61,569 nt of DNA, taken from NCBI RefSeq assembly GCF_003946655.1, contig NZ_RHOV01000016.1, positions 1-61,569 of the forward strand, read 5' to 3'. A model generated the notes under the pieces. That model ran no database searches, was not told the DNA's origin, and saw only the letters and a program-made list of their open reading frames with translations. Below, in pieces: positions 34,920 to 44,889 of the stretch. This stretch comes from Lapidilactobacillus achengensis (GTDB lineage: Bacteria; Bacillota; Bacilli; Lactobacillales; Lactobacillaceae). The position numbers and the translations under genes are program-made. Within the stretch, counting starts at the first letter, position 1. Each line of letters opens with the position of its first letter.

Positions 34920-35795
34920 TTAGTTCTCGGTTGGCCACCACAGTTTGACCAGGGCTTGCGTCCCGTCGTTTCCGTGACCATCCTGTTCCACCAGTACCTG
35001 ATACAATTTCGCGGCTTGAGCAGTCGCCGGTAACTCAAGCCCCAGATTCTGGGCCTCCTCCAAAGCGATTCGCAAATCCTTCAAGAAATGTTTGGCGAAG
35101 AAGCCCGGCGTGTAATCACCAGCCAAAATTCGAGGGCCATAATTACTCAACGACCAGTTAGCCGCCGCACCGCCGCCAACGGTTGCCAGCACCTTAGACA
35201 GATCCAATCCGGCCGCTTTCGCATAAACCAACATTTCAGTCAGCCCCGTCATGGTCCCGGCCACCATGATTTGGTTAGCCATTTTCGTTGCTTGACCTTG
35301 ACCAGGGCCGCCAAAACGATTGACCTGTTGACCCAGTGCTTGAAGAATCGGTAAAATTAGATTAAAGGTCGGTTCGTCGCCACCTACCATGATCGTCAGC
35401 GTCCCTTTGGCTGCCCCAATATCTCCACCAGAGACTGGCGCGTCTAGGGCAATCACGCCTTGGGCGGCAGCTTTTGCCGTGATCTCCTTGGCCAGGGAGG
35501 GTTTGCTGGTGGTCATGTCGATTAAGATCTGTCCTGGCCGTGCCTGAGACAGAATACCGTTGGCACCGAAATAAATTTCTTGGACGTCTTGGGGAAAACC
35601 AACCATCGAAATCACCACATCACTGGCCAGCGTCAACTGAGCCGGATCATCGGCCCAGTTAGCGCCAGCGGCTAGGGCCGTTTGGGCATGAGCCGCGGTG
35701 CGGTTGTACACGGTCACCGGATACCCTGCCTTCAATAAATTCTTGACCATGCTGGTCCCCATCACGCCAGTGCCAATAAATCCGATTTTTTTCAT
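34920..35795 (-). CDS. NAD(P)-dependent beta-hydroxyacid dehydrogenase (3-hydroxyisobutyrate dehydrogenase family)
   Basis: This 291-residue protein has the N-terminal Rossmann motif GFIGTGVMGTSM (5-16), the substrate motif DAPVSGGDIGAAKGTLTIMVGG (about 118-139) and the catalytic Lys in GQGQATKMANQ near 172. The family includes 3-hydroxyisobutyrate, tartronate semialdehyde and succinic semialdehyde reductases; which applies here is unknown. AAAGGTGG lies 7 bases before the ATG. It is monocistronic and convergent with the 2-hydroxyacid dehydrogenase gene. Confidence 0.87.
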   Translation of the reverse strand: MKKIGFIGTGVMGTSMVKNLLKAGYPVTVYNRTAAHAQTALAAGANWADDPAQLTLASDVVISMVGFPQDVQEIYFGANGILSQARPGQILIDMTTSKPSLAKEITAKAAAQGVIALDAPVSGGDIGAAKGTLTIMVGGDEPTFNLILPILQALGQQVNRFGGPGQGQATKMANQIMVAGTMTGLTEMLVYAKAAGLDLSKVLATVGGGAAANWSLSNYGPRILAGDYTPGFFAKHFLKDLRIALEEAQNLGLELPATAQAAKLYQVLVEQDGHGNDGTQALVKLWWPTEN

Positions 35796-35931
35796 TTTAC
35801 GACCACCTTTAACTTTTTCTCTATCATACCTTGCTGACGACGATCCAGCAATGGTGAGAGCCTTGATGGGTATTGCATTGCTCGGATTGATTCTGAAGAT
35901 GGCGTTCTATTCTTGGCCTTTCGCTTGGTGG

Positions 35932-36735
35932 TAGATGTGGGTGGGTGTTGCGCGTGAGCGCAACCGGGTCCTATTCATTATTTTTCGCCTAGTTGCAGGT
36001 GTACCGGGTTTGGATGGTGACGCAACCGCCTCAGGACGTTTGTCGTGGCTGGAACGCGGTGGGCATCGTTTGAAGCCAATCCGCAAGCCCAGCGGCTTGT
36101 CTTCAAATCGAGCCTTATTCTAAGCGATAAATCGCTAAGAATAATCTCACCGCTGAGCCACACGTCCTGAGGCGGTTGCTAGGCAGAATTGAGCCTATCT
36201 GCAATCGAAGTTGGGTATCTGACGAAGTGGTTTTGCGAGCTAGAGGTCAAAACGATGGCCCACTTTTGAGGTGGAACTGCAACACCAACGGATTTGGATT
36301 AGGCGGTCGGGACATTTTGCGTAGGCTGACCATCTCTGTTTGTTTCCTTAATAATTCTTGAGTGGCAACCGACTGATTCAGTTGATTCACTGAGAACTGG
36401 GTCTGTTCATCAGACAGACTGTGCTGGTGTCGCCAATTCAAGGATTGTAACCACTAACCACGGCCGTCAATTGCGTGGGTTCCCCATCAATTGGCCATAG
36501 CTTGCTGGCCGGCGTGAGTGCTCAAACGGCTGTTATAACGTTGAGCGGCTGGAGCGGAGAAATTCGGGGTGAGATCGCCGTGAAATTGTCCTTGGCGGCT
36601 CTGCCGCTTAGGACAAGGCCTGATTTTGAGACAAGCCGCGCACTTTGCGGATTGGCTCAAAACAGCGCCCACAGCGAGCTCACCCCGAATTTCGCAGCGC
36701 AAGCTGCGGCCAATCTACTTTCATCTGCAAAGTAT
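35932..36735 (-). repeat. Foldback element copy 4 (complete, inverted orientation)
   Basis: This is the cleanest complete copy, and the only one in minus orientation. Read on the minus strand it has the GCAGCTTGCGCTGC hairpin, a left foldback (36559-36693; outer stem GAAATTCGGGGTGAG with CTCACCCCGAATTTC), a core of about 380 bp, and the right foldback (36022-36179; outer stem of 18 perfect pairs). A tail follows with GTTGCGCGTGAGCGCAAC at 35952-35969, itself a hairpin. Each foldback encloses two hairpins. It lies between the hydroxyacid dehydrogenase promoter and a small gene. Confidence 0.88.
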
Positions 36736-36801
36736 CGCATCCCACGCCACGGACAAACTCCTTTCAACCAATCTCAAACAAGCACAGTTAGTCAGGGGGG
36801 C

Positions 36802-36830
36802 TTACCAAATCCTAATAATAAAGGTATACT
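36802..36830 (+). promoter_or_regulatory. Probable promoter of the 115-residue gene
   Basis: TTACCA (36802-36807) and TATACT (36825-36830) are 17 bp apart, about 40 bp upstream of the gene. Confidence 0.5.
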
Positions 36831-36867
36831 GTTCTTATGAGGAGAACTTATTTGGAGGCTTTTAGCA

Positions 36868-37215
36868 ATGGAAAACGAACTGACACACACTGATTTAAAA
36901 GATAATGAAACGGGGCACGCTTTCTTATCCTTTTATCTAGAACTGTTTCGTCAAAATGAAATGGATCTGCTGACAACATTCGATCAGAGCAACCAGATCC
37001 CGGAAACAAATCACTTCTTGAAGCAAGCACCCTATCCTACTCGTGAAGCAATCTTGACGGCCCTCTTCACCAATCGTCACACCGAGTTGGCAACGTTACG
37101 GAAGGCAATTGTCGCGCAATATCCTGAAACTGCGGCGTATCAAACCACGACTGATTGGCATGACTGGTACCATCGGGTGATCGATCAGGTCGCGCAACGG
37201 ACTTCGCGGGACTAA
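36868..37215 (+). CDS. Hypothetical 115-residue cytoplasmic protein
   Basis: I do not recognise this protein. It is acidic and helical, with no signal peptide or membrane segment, and is rich in Thr, Gln and aromatic residues (TTDWHDWYHRVIDQV near the end). GGAGG lies 9 bases before the ATG and a promoter is present, so it is very likely expressed. It starts about 130 bp after foldback copy 4. A separate DUF308 gene follows after about 180 bp. Confidence 0.7.
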   Translation: MENELTHTDLKDNETGHAFLSFYLELFRQNEMDLLTTFDQSNQIPETNHFLKQAPYPTREAILTALFTNRHTELATLRKAIVAQYPETAAYQTTTDWHDWYHRVIDQVAQRTSRD

Positions 37216-37393
37216 GATGGCCTGAACGCAACATGTCGGAGGGCGAATTTCATCAAGCTCTGAATTCATTGACGGCTTGATGCAGCGGTACCGAAATTCT
37301 ACACACTAAGATCAGGAAGAAAATCAGCCTTCGGATTGATGGCAACACTCACTTTTTCTGGCAAAATGAAAGTGAACATTGGAGGTTAAGATC

Positions 37394-37921
37394 ATGGATA
37401 AACTCGTTAAGAATATCAAACGCAACATGTGGCTTCGCGCCGCGATCTTTATCGTCTTAGGTCTAGCATTAGCGTTCTATCCCCAACTATCCTTAAATGG
37501 GATCGTCAAATTGATTGCCCTTTACCTTGCGATCATGGGCGCGATCGACTTGATCGGGGGCAATAAGGAGCGGACGCAAGGCGCGGCAATGAACCAAACA
37601 ATGATTGGTGGGATCATCAAATTAGTCGCTGCGGTCTTTGTTTTCTTCTTCGCTAAAGGCTTGCTAAACCTGATTCCATTTATTCTCGGGATCGTCTTGT
37701 TGGTTCACGGGATCAATTATGTGATGCAACTTCGCGGTCATCGGCAATATGTCAATGTAAGCCCAGTTCCTGGCTACATTTACGGCATTCTTTTGATCAT
37801 CGCCGCTGTGGTTATGATCTGGAATCCCTTCAGTACGATCACAGTGCTGATTCGCATCTTCGGTTGGATCCTCGTCGTCATGGGGATTTTCGAAATCGCC
37901 GGTACGCGCTTTTTCAAATAA
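37394..37921 (+). CDS. HdeD/DUF308 family membrane protein
   Basis: This 175-residue protein has about six hydrophobic helices arranged in pairs (AAIFIVLGLALAFYP, LIALYLAIMGAIDLI, LVAAVFVFFFAKGLLNL, FILGIVLLVHGINYV, ILLIIAAVVMIWNPF, IFGWILVVMGIFEIAG), matching the DUF308/HdeD family. In Escherichia coli HdeD is linked to acid resistance, but the role in lactobacilli is not established. GGAGG lies 8 bases before the ATG at 37394. The gene ends at a strong bidirectional terminator. Confidence 0.8.
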   Translation: MDKLVKNIKRNMWLRAAIFIVLGLALAFYPQLSLNGIVKLIALYLAIMGAIDLIGGNKERTQGAAMNQTMIGGIIKLVAAVFVFFFAKGLLNLIPFILGIVLLVHGINYVMQLRGHRQYVNVSPVPGYIYGILLIIAAVVMIWNPFSTITVLIRIFGWILVVMGIFEIAGTRFFK

Positions 37922-37960
37922 CATTGCTTCAAATCAAGGTGGCTCGGTCAAATCATGACC

Positions 37961-38003
37961 GATACAAAAAGAGACCAGCACGCGGCTGGTCTCTTTTTGT
38001 ATC
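37961..38003. terminator. Bidirectional terminator between the DUF308 gene and the extended dlt operon
   Basis: A perfect 19-bp stem (37961-37979 with 37985-38003) contains A5 and T5 tracts on both sides. The flanking genes are convergent. Confidence 0.92.
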
Positions 38004-38063
38004 GATTCAACTTGATCTGGGGCTGCTACTGGCGCGATGATGTTCGGACCGACCGGCACCCGG

Positions 38064-39269
38064 CTACAAAACCAAATTGATCAAGAGTGACGCTTTGCCT
38101 TTCAGGCTCAGATAGTTGACGCCATAGTTCGACATGAGCACGACCCCAGACTGGCCATTCTGGCTTAAATAGACCGTTGATTCGAAACCGGCGCCTAGCC
38201 CATTGGCATAGCGGACTTGGGGGCCATTGTAGAAGCCCCCACTATAAGGACTAGCGCCACCTGAGACGAAGAGTTCTTGGACTGAAGCGGTCGAAATCAG
38301 TGTGCCGTCAAAAATCGAGCGCACCGTCTCATAGAAATCACTGGCGGACATGAAGACCTGGCCCGTACCCAGTTCCAAATGTTGTTGGGTCGCACTCAGA
38401 GTCATTGGCTTATTGTAATTACCCAGTAGCGCGTCTGTGATTGGATAGGCCGTCGCCGTGGCAACCGGCGAGTTCATTTCATAGCCGAAGGTAGTGTGTT
38501 TCAACCCCAGGGCAGTAATGATCCGCTCATGGAACAATTGCCGGTAAGATCGGCCGGTCACCTGCATCAGGATTCCCGCCAGCAACACAAAGTTGATTGG
38601 CTGGTAGTTCTCCGTGTTATATGAACTCGGACTGAAATTAAGATGGTCAATGTCGTAGGCAATGACTTTCTCATCACTGGTGTAGGCTTCACTGCCCATG
38701 CCACTCATGGTCAATCCCGATTTCATCGCCAACATTTGCCGCAAAGTGATCTCATTGCTATGGGGCACCTGCGGGTAATATTTCGCCAAAAGATCATCCA
38801 AACTCAGCTTCCCAGCCTCAACTTCCTGCATGACCAAGGTGCCGGTCAAGCATTTCTGCAAGGAGTCGATTTCAAACGCGGTCCGATTGGTATTGGCTTG
38901 CAACTTATTGTAGTCGGCATACCCAGCGGAATACTGCGCGACGATGGCGCCATTCTGGGCAAGAATCGCGCTGCCAACAAAGTGAATGCTCTTCAATTGG
39001 GTAACCAATTCTTGTTGAAAATAATGATTCAATCTGGTGTTCAAAACCGCTTTGGTCTCTTGTTTGGTCAAATCCCGCGCTTGCGCCTGAGCCTTGGCTC
39101 GTGCCTTGATCTTGCGTTTCTCCCGCGCGACTTTCGCCGCGTAGGTCGCGTGCTCGTATGCCTGATAGCGCGTATACCCCAAATAACTGCCAAAGAGGCA
39201 CAGCAGCACAGTGGCCACAATCAAAATGGCACGGGTGCCGCCGGACAATTTCCGATGTTGCTGCTTCAT
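38064..39269 (-). CDS. DltE-like serine hydrolase 2 (beta-lactamase/PBP fold)
   Basis: This 401-residue protein has an N-terminal membrane anchor (about 13-32) followed by a basic coiled stretch, then a beta-lactamase-type domain with SLQK (Ser136, Lys139) and the second motif NYQPIN (Tyr222, Asn226). It is 90 bases behind the related gene at 39360 and last in the dlt operon. In Lactiplantibacillus plantarum the dlt-linked protein of this class, DltE (formerly PbpX2), removes D-alanine from lipoteichoic acid. By position and motifs this protein probably does the same or a related job outside the cell. The ATG at 39269 is preferred to an upstream TTG because GAGG lies 8 bases before it and the anchor then starts normally. 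A D,D-carboxypeptidase activity is the alternative. Confidence 0.8.
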   Translation of the reverse strand: MKQQHRKLSGGTRAILIVATVLLCLFGSYLGYTRYQAYEHATYAAKVAREKRKIKARAKAQAQARDLTKQETKAVLNTRLNHYFQQELVTQLKSIHFVGSAILAQNGAIVAQYSAGYADYNKLQANTNRTAFEIDSLQKCLTGTLVMQEVEAGKLSLDDLLAKYYPQVPHSNEITLRQMLAMKSGLTMSGMGSEAYTSDEKVIAYDIDHLNFSPSSYNTENYQPINFVLLAGILMQVTGRSYRQLFHERIITALGLKHTTFGYEMNSPVATATAYPITDALLGNYNKPMTLSATQQHLELGTGQVFMSASDFYETVRSIFDGTLISTASVQELFVSGGASPYSGGFYNGPQVRYANGLGAGFESTVYLSQNGQSGVVLMSNYGVNYLSLKGKASLLINLVL

Positions 39270-39359
39270 AACCTTCGCCTCGAGTTCCCCCAACTCGACA
39301 AGAACGTCATACTCAGCTCGGGGCAACCGCCACGGCTGACTGCGACGTTTTGTCAGCTA

Positions 39360-40559
39360 CTAAAGAAGTGATTGCTGTAGATCCTTGGCCATCCCGGCGA
39401 TCAAATTCAGTGAAACCGATTGGTTGGTCATCAACACGACACCGTCTTGGCCATTTGGCGTGATGTGGATCGTGGAACGGAAATAAATCCCTACGCCATT
39501 AGCGCTTTTGAACGGTTCCGTATTATAAAGACCCCCACCATATTGATCCCGGGAATTACCTTTAAATTGTTCCGCAATCAAGGCCGCTGGTAGTAATTTC
39601 CCATTCAAAATACTACTGACAGCACGATAGAAATCTTCCGCCGACATGAAGACTTGACCCGTTCCCAGCTCATAATGCTGTTGCAGTGGTGACAAGGCTA
39701 GCGGCTGCTCATAACTTGGTAGATTACCTGCCGAATAATAGCCTGTTGCCACCAGCGAGGCAGCTGGGATCTGATAACCAAAATACGTATGTTGCAACTG
39801 CAAAGGCCGGATAAGCTGTTCTTCAAAAAGCTGCTGATAAGTTTGACCGCTGACCTTTTCTAGGATCCCCGCCAACAAAACCACGTTGACCGGCTGATAA
39901 TTAGCCTGGCCCCAGGCAGATGGTGTGAACTGCAAATGGGCAATGGCGTTATTGACCACATCACGATCACTGTTGTACGGTCCGGAACCCATCCCATTCA
40001 TCGACAGCCCTGACGTCATGGTAAACATCTGGGCCAAGGTGATTCTCGTACTCCCGGGAACTTGTGGATAATACTGGCTCAAATGATCCGACAGCTTGAC
40101 TTTACCCGCTTGAACTTGCTTCATGACTAGAAACTCGGTCAAGCATTTCTGCATCGAGTTGATCTGAAAGGCAGTATCCGCGCCATTAACTTGGCCACGT
40201 TGCGCGTTGGCGTAGCCGCGGCCATAGACGGCGACGACTTTGCCATCTTTGACCATTAGGCCTGTCCCGACAAATTGATTATCATTCAACTTGGCTTCTA
40301 GCTGTTGTTGATAATCGACATTGTTGGGACGCTTTAACTCAGAGCGGCGCGACTGCTTCGGCGCGGCTTTTTTCGGCTTGGTTTCCGCTTGCTTCTTACT
40401 GGCCTTCTGCGCGGAAGTTTCCTGCCGCTCAGAAGGCCAGTGTGAGCGGCGATGTCCCCGCCAATACCAGCCACCAACCAGCAGTACGAAGACCACCGTG
40501 ATCGTCAACAACGCAACGATCCGTCCACGGGATTGCTTTCTTTGTCGTCTTGTTCTCAT
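39360..40559 (-). CDS. DltE-like serine hydrolase 1 (beta-lactamase/PBP fold)
   Basis: This 399-residue paralogue of the downstream gene has a membrane anchor at about 13-33, a Lys/Ser/Ala-rich linker (about 35-80), then the hydrolase domain with SMQK (Ser135, Lys138) and NYQPVN (Tyr221, Asn225). GGGGGGAG lies 4 bases before the ATG, and the gene begins 27 bases after dltD, so it belongs to the operon. It is the better positional match to DltE, the D-Ala esterase acting on lipoteichoic acid. Both paralogues share the unusual S-x-Q-K-C-L-T context, with Cys right after the general-base Lys. Activity on peptidoglycan D-Ala-D-Ala cannot be excluded. Confidence 0.82.
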   Translation of the reverse strand: MRTRRQRKQSRGRIVALLTITVVFVLLVGGWYWRGHRRSHWPSERQETSAQKASKKQAETKPKKAAPKQSRRSELKRPNNVDYQQQLEAKLNDNQFVGTGLMVKDGKVVAVYGRGYANAQRGQVNGADTAFQINSMQKCLTEFLVMKQVQAGKVKLSDHLSQYYPQVPGSTRITLAQMFTMTSGLSMNGMGSGPYNSDRDVVNNAIAHLQFTPSAWGQANYQPVNVVLLAGILEKVSGQTYQQLFEEQLIRPLQLQHTYFGYQIPAASLVATGYYSAGNLPSYEQPLALSPLQQHYELGTGQVFMSAEDFYRAVSSILNGKLLPAALIAEQFKGNSRDQYGGGLYNTEPFKSANGVGIYFRSTIHITPNGQDGVVLMTNQSVSLNLIAGMAKDLQQSLL

Positions 40560-40586
40560 GGTTCTCCCCCCGGAGCCAGATTCTGA

Positions 40587-41843
40587 CTATTTCACGATTT
40601 TCTGTTGCCAAGCTGGCGACAAATAATAATCACTGATTTGGTAATCGGGTTGCGCCTGAGTCTCCGTCAAAAACGGTCTAACCGACTGATCCATTCGCAG
40701 CCAACCGCGCCAACCAATGTGGATCGTATCTTCCATATAGTAAGCCTGATTGCCGTCCTCCGACAGATCATCAATATTGGTGAACCCTTGATTGAGCAAT
40801 TGTTGCTTGATTTTCTTGGTGGTTTGCCGCCACATGGTCATGTTGAGACCGGTATAATCGACCCAGCGTTGATTGATCGGCGGTAAAACAAATTCCACTT
40901 GGCAATTCAACGCCGCTAATTGTTGCAAGACCAGTTGAAAATCCGCATATTCTGGCGAACGCCGATAATCGAAACGAACTTGACTGTCCTTCAACCGTGG
41001 TAGGCGCCGCCCGCCACGCAATTCCTTCTTGAAGAAACTATCTTTGATATTAAACTCATTGTTCGTGGTTTCTTGTTGGGCCTGCTTGACCGCCACCTGA
41101 TTTAACAAGCGCTCATTATCCGTCGCCGGTAATTTCTTCGTTTCCTGCTTGATATGTTCCCAATTGTTATCAAGATCCAAGGTTGAAAAGAGGGCATCCT
41201 CATTCTTCAGAATAACCTGCTTCTGTGTCAGCATCAGCTTCTCCACCGCTGATAACCGTCGTCCCGCCGCGATTTTCTTGGTGGCGTTTTCGATCAGCAG
41301 GCTGGACGTTCCCGAAGGCATCGCTAACAGCCGTTGAGCAGCATAACGATCCGCCTTGGTATTCTTAGCCTGCAAGAGCCAATCCGTTGCTTGCAAGGCT
41401 GAGTAGTAATAGCCGAACGCATCCGGTCGTTGTCCCTTAGGCGTGAACCATTGCGGCGAAATCACATAAACAACCTTCTTGTTGCGGAGCTGGGCGCTCA
41501 TCTCTTGAATGGTGAAGTAATGATTCAACGATTGACTCCCCGGTCCCCCTAGCAACAACGTTTGGTAACCGCGTTTGTACTTCGCCGCCAAAACTGACGG
41601 GTGCATCGCGTCCATCCGCGACAGTTCTGATGAGCCAATGAAGGGCACATAATTATCGTTAAGCGCGACATCCTTGATTTTCTCACCGCGATAAACATTG
41701 GTGGACAGCGAGACCGTCGCCTCTTTCAACGTTTGGGAATTGATCTTCAGCCCGCGCCATGGTGTTGCAAACAGTGCCAGTGCCGCTATCACTGCCACCA
41801 AGACTGGGCCAAAGGTTCGCCACAGTTGTTTGCCGGCTTTCAT
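40587..41843 (-). CDS. dltD: D-alanyl-lipoteichoic acid biosynthesis protein DltD
   Basis: This 418-residue protein has one N-terminal membrane segment (about 9-30) and an extracellular SGNH-like domain: the block I Ser in [19 protein letters not shown] near residue 67, and a late Asp-x-x-His-type block in [14 protein letters not shown] near 370. DltD acts outside the membrane in the transfer of D-Ala to lipoteichoic acid. The ATG overlaps the dltC stop (ATGA), so translation is coupled. Confidence 0.93.
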   Translation of the reverse strand: MKAGKQLWRTFGPVLVAVIAALALFATPWRGLKINSQTLKEATVSLSTNVYRGEKIKDVALNDNYVPFIGSSELSRMDAMHPSVLAAKYKRGYQTLLLGGPGSQSLNHYFTIQEMSAQLRNKKVVYVISPQWFTPKGQRPDAFGYYYSALQATDWLLQAKNTKADRYAAQRLLAMPSGTSSLLIENATKKIAAGRRLSAVEKLMLTQKQVILKNEDALFSTLDLDNNWEHIKQETKKLPATDNERLLNQVAVKQAQQETTNNEFNIKDSFFKKELRGGRRLPRLKDSQVRFDYRRSPEYADFQLVLQQLAALNCQVEFVLPPINQRWVDYTGLNMTMWRQTTKKIKQQLLNQGFTNIDDLSEDGNQAYYMEDTIHIGWRGWLRMDQSVRPFLTETQAQPDYQISDYYLSPAWQQKIVK

Positions 41844-42073
41844 TTTAGCGCCGCTACTTTCGCCACGATCTTGTTCGGGGTATCCCATTCATTGCGATCA
41901 AATTCAGAGACCGGCACATCCACATCGAATTGATCTTCTAGATCCAGCAACAATTGCACGGTTGCCATGGAATCCAATAACCCATTGGCGAAAATATTCT
42001 CGTCTAACTTGCCGCCGAGATCCTCACCTGTTAAATCATTTAAGATCGAAACTACTTTTTCTGTATCAGTCAT
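41840..42073 (-). CDS. dltC: D-alanyl carrier protein DltC
   Basis: This 77-residue acyl-carrier-type protein has the phosphopantetheine attachment Ser35 in [11 protein letters not shown]. DltA charges it with D-alanine and DltB accepts the cargo at the membrane. The ATG at 42073 has AAAGG upstream and gives the canonical family length. It overlaps dltD by 4 bases. Confidence 0.95.
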   Translation of the reverse strand: MTDTEKVVSILNDLTGEDLGGKLDENIFANGLLDSMATVQLLLDLEDQFDVDVPVSEFDRNEWDTPNKIVAKVAALK

Positions 42074-42151
42074 TGCCAAAACCAACCTTTCTGAAATCAA
42101 TTATTATTTTGAATTACCGTGGATCCTCCGCGACTGCGATAGGATCGGCGG

Positions 42152-43369
42152 TTACATGAACCAAAGTTTGTCTAAGATCCCTGAGAAAATCAAGAAGCTG
42201 AAGCAAACCACATTGAAGGTCAAGAAAACACTGAACCCTTTGGTGAACTTATTACTGGGGATCTGCGCCTGATGTTTCTTCTTATACCGCAACCAAATAT
42301 CGTTAATGATGATCGCGCAGGCATGGAACAGACCGTAAACAATGTAATACCAAGTCAACCCATGCCAGAAGCCCATGATCAGGAAATTGACCAAATAGGC
42401 GATCTGTGAGATCCGGATCCGGTTCTTGATCCAGCGCTTCTTCATGAACCAGAAGGTAAACCGCATAAAGATGAAATCGCGGAACCAGAAGGACAAGGTC
42501 ATATGCCAACGATTCCAGAACTCCTTGATGTTGCCTGCCGCAAAAGGCTTATTGAAGTTGGGCGGTGTTTTGATGCCCATGAAATAGCTGATCGCGATGG
42601 CAAACAAGCTATACCCAGCGAAATCAAAGAACAGATACATGCTGTAATCATACATATAACCTAGCAGCGCCCAAGACAGACCGAGGCCGCCGAACGCGTG
42701 GCGTTGCATTAACGCCCAATGTTGCAATGATGGCAGCCACAATGTTCCAAAAAGATAACCTAGAATAAATTTATAGAAGAAGCCTAGAAAGAGATAATGA
42801 ACGGCCTTTTCCAAATCTTCCAAATAGGCGCTACGATCGGGAATCGTTTCATAGTCTTTCTTGAAGCGACGATAACGGTCGATCGGTCCTGAGGAGATCG
42901 TGGGAAAGAACAGCAAGAAATGCAGGTACAGCTTCCAATCGAAATCCTTGATCGTGCCATCCCGGACTTCCATAACGACCTGTACCGTCTTAAAGGTCAG
43001 GTAGCTGATCCCCAGAAAGCCCAGCGTGATTTTCCCACCGGCGAGAAAGGGCGTGAATTTAACCACCGTCAACGGCAAGATCGCCAGTAAAACCGCGCCC
43101 ACAAAGACGCCGGTTTGATTGCGCGTCTTGCGATAATGAACATAGGCCAGCGTCAGAATGAACTGATAGGCGATGTAGATGATCAAGGCCACCCCTTGTT
43201 GCCAGTGGTCCCCGCCAAAGGTCAATACTAAGAAGACCAGGCTGAAAATTGTTTCGTAGACGCGGAAACGCTTGCCGTGATAAAGGCCGATCATGATCGG
43301 TAATAAGCCCAGCAGTAAAATCAGGAAATATCTGGGGCTACTGTATGGTTGTAAATTAATCACTGGCAT
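42152..43369 (-). CDS. dltB: D-alanyl transfer membrane protein DltB (MBOAT)
   Basis: This 405-residue polytopic protein is of the membrane-bound O-acyltransferase family. About 11 hydrophobic segments are visible, and the signature FWNRWHMTLSFWFRDFIF (His near residue 291) is intact. It moves D-Ala from DltC across or at the membrane. The start overlaps the end of dltA by 14 bases. The C-terminal end, FLIFSGILDKLWF, carries the hydrophobic segment expected for interaction with the other Dlt proteins. Confidence 0.94.
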   Translation of the reverse strand: MPVINLQPYSSPRYFLILLLGLLPIMIGLYHGKRFRVYETIFSLVFLVLTFGGDHWQQGVALIIYIAYQFILTLAYVHYRKTRNQTGVFVGAVLLAILPLTVVKFTPFLAGGKITLGFLGISYLTFKTVQVVMEVRDGTIKDFDWKLYLHFLLFFPTISSGPIDRYRRFKKDYETIPDRSAYLEDLEKAVHYLFLGFFYKFILGYLFGTLWLPSLQHWALMQRHAFGGLGLSWALLGYMYDYSMYLFFDFAGYSLFAIAISYFMGIKTPPNFNKPFAAGNIKEFWNRWHMTLSFWFRDFIFMRFTFWFMKKRWIKNRIRISQIAYLVNFLIMGFWHGLTWYYIVYGLFHACAIIINDIWLRYKKKHQAQIPSNKFTKGFSVFLTFNVVCFSFLIFSGILDKLWFM

Positions 43370-44879
43370 TGACCTCCTGGATCAGCGCCTTGATATCGAC
43401 CTTCCCATTTGCAGATAGGGGCAGTTCGCTGCGATAAACGAACCGCTGCGGCATCATGTAAGGCATGATATCCTTGGCCAAATTCGCCTTGATTGCGGCG
43501 GTCAAAGCTTGCTGATCTTCGGGATCCCCGGCCGCCGGAACCACCAACGCTACCAATTGGGTAACCTTGTGTCCCTGGTTGTAGCGCGGTACGATGGCGC
43601 CTTGGTCGACGATCTTTTGCTGTTTCAAGAAGAAATTCAATTCTTCAAGCTCGATCCGATAACCGTTGAATTTGATTTGGAAATCCATCCGTCCACGGTA
43701 AAAGAGCAAGCCAGCGTCATTGAAGAAACCAATATCGCCACTGGCATAACTTGGCCAGCCACTTTTTTGTTGGAAGACCGCCGCGGTTTTCTCAGGTAAA
43801 TTCAAATAGCCTTTGGAAACACTTGGTCCGCTAATAATGATTTCCCCTTGTTGACCGACAGCCGCCGCGCCATCCACCCAAATCTGCGTATCTGACTTCA
43901 CGTAGCCGATGGGTAAGCGGTCATAACGCTCCAAAAGCGCCGGTGTGATCTCCACGCCGGTGACCGCCACCGTTGTTTCTGTAGGGCCATAGGTGTTATA
44001 CAACCGCGACTTCGGGAACCGCTTCTTCAGGGTAGCGGCGGTTTTGTGGCTCAATTCCTCACCGCAGAACAAGAACGTCACCAAGTCGGGATAATGCTCA
44101 CTATCAAAATCAGCCACTAGTAGACAGATTTCGATCAAAGACGGCGTGGAGATCCAAATATTTAGATCCATCGTCGGTAGCGTCGCAAATAGCGCTTTGA
44201 AGTTGTCCGTGATCTCCCGAGGCAAAACCTTCAGCGTTCCGCCGGTCACCAGTGTTGGGTATAAGCCCATTACGGATAAGTCGAAGGAATACGGCGCCTG
44301 CGCCAAGACATTGGCATGTTTCGGGAAATAAAAATCCGCTAGCTGCCAGTTAACAAAGCTTTCCAAGTTTCGAGCGCTGATTTGAACCCCTTTAGGCTTA
44401 CCCGTGGTGCCCGAGGTGAAAATAATATAGAAATTGTCGTCATCACTGACATATTGCTCGCTTGGCAACGGCGCCGTTAATTCCTGTTCAGTGAGCGCCA
44501 TCAGATCGTCCTGATCGATCACCTGAATGTCAGTCAAAGCCACGGGTAAAGGCCGAACCGCAATGACCAAGGGTGGTTGGGCCACCTCCTGGATCATTTT
44601 AAGCCGATCGTTTGAGGAATGATCATCCACCGGAATGTAAGCATGACCCGCTTTCACCGCCGCTAGAAAGGCCACGACCATTTCAAACGTTTGCCCCCCA
44701 TACACCATGATCGGCGCGTGTTTTGGCAAATTCAAACTCAATAGATGCGCAGCCAAGCGATCGGCGTTGACCCGCAATTCGTGGTAGGTGTGTTGCTCCC
44801 CTAAATAGTCATAGGCGAATTTGTTTGGATGCTTTTGACTGACTTTATCAAAAGCCGTAATCACATTTTTGATCATCAT
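43356..44879 (-). CDS. dltA: D-alanine--D-alanyl carrier protein ligase DltA
   Basis: This 507-residue adenylation-domain enzyme has the P-loop-like IIFTSGTTGKPKGV near 150-163, NTYGPTETTVA near 293, the ASGDIGF motif and the C-terminal catalytic Lys in LSANGKVDIKAL near 495. It activates D-Ala with ATP and loads it on DltC. GGGGG lies six bases before the ATG at 44879, and only 10 bases separate it from the dltX stop, so the two are co-translated. Confidence 0.95.
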   Translation of the reverse strand: MMIKNVITAFDKVSQKHPNKFAYDYLGEQHTYHELRVNADRLAAHLLSLNLPKHAPIMVYGGQTFEMVVAFLAAVKAGHAYIPVDDHSSNDRLKMIQEVAQPPLVIAVRPLPVALTDIQVIDQDDLMALTEQELTAPLPSEQYVSDDDNFYIIFTSGTTGKPKGVQISARNLESFVNWQLADFYFPKHANVLAQAPYSFDLSVMGLYPTLVTGGTLKVLPREITDNFKALFATLPTMDLNIWISTPSLIEICLLVADFDSEHYPDLVTFLFCGEELSHKTAATLKKRFPKSRLYNTYGPTETTVAVTGVEITPALLERYDRLPIGYVKSDTQIWVDGAAAVGQQGEIIISGPSVSKGYLNLPEKTAAVFQQKSGWPSYASGDIGFFNDAGLLFYRGRMDFQIKFNGYRIELEELNFFLKQQKIVDQGAIVPRYNQGHKVTQLVALVVPAAGDPEDQQALTAAIKANLAKDIMPYMMPQRFVYRSELPLSANGKVDIKALIQEVNASD

Positions 44880-44889
44880 CGTTATCCCC

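Noticed and set aside
36475-36840. Frames of 70-140 residues through the left foldbacks and core (also at 48846, 58558, 59498)
   Set aside because: They are readings of palindromes on both strands, differ in frame between copies and have no start signals.
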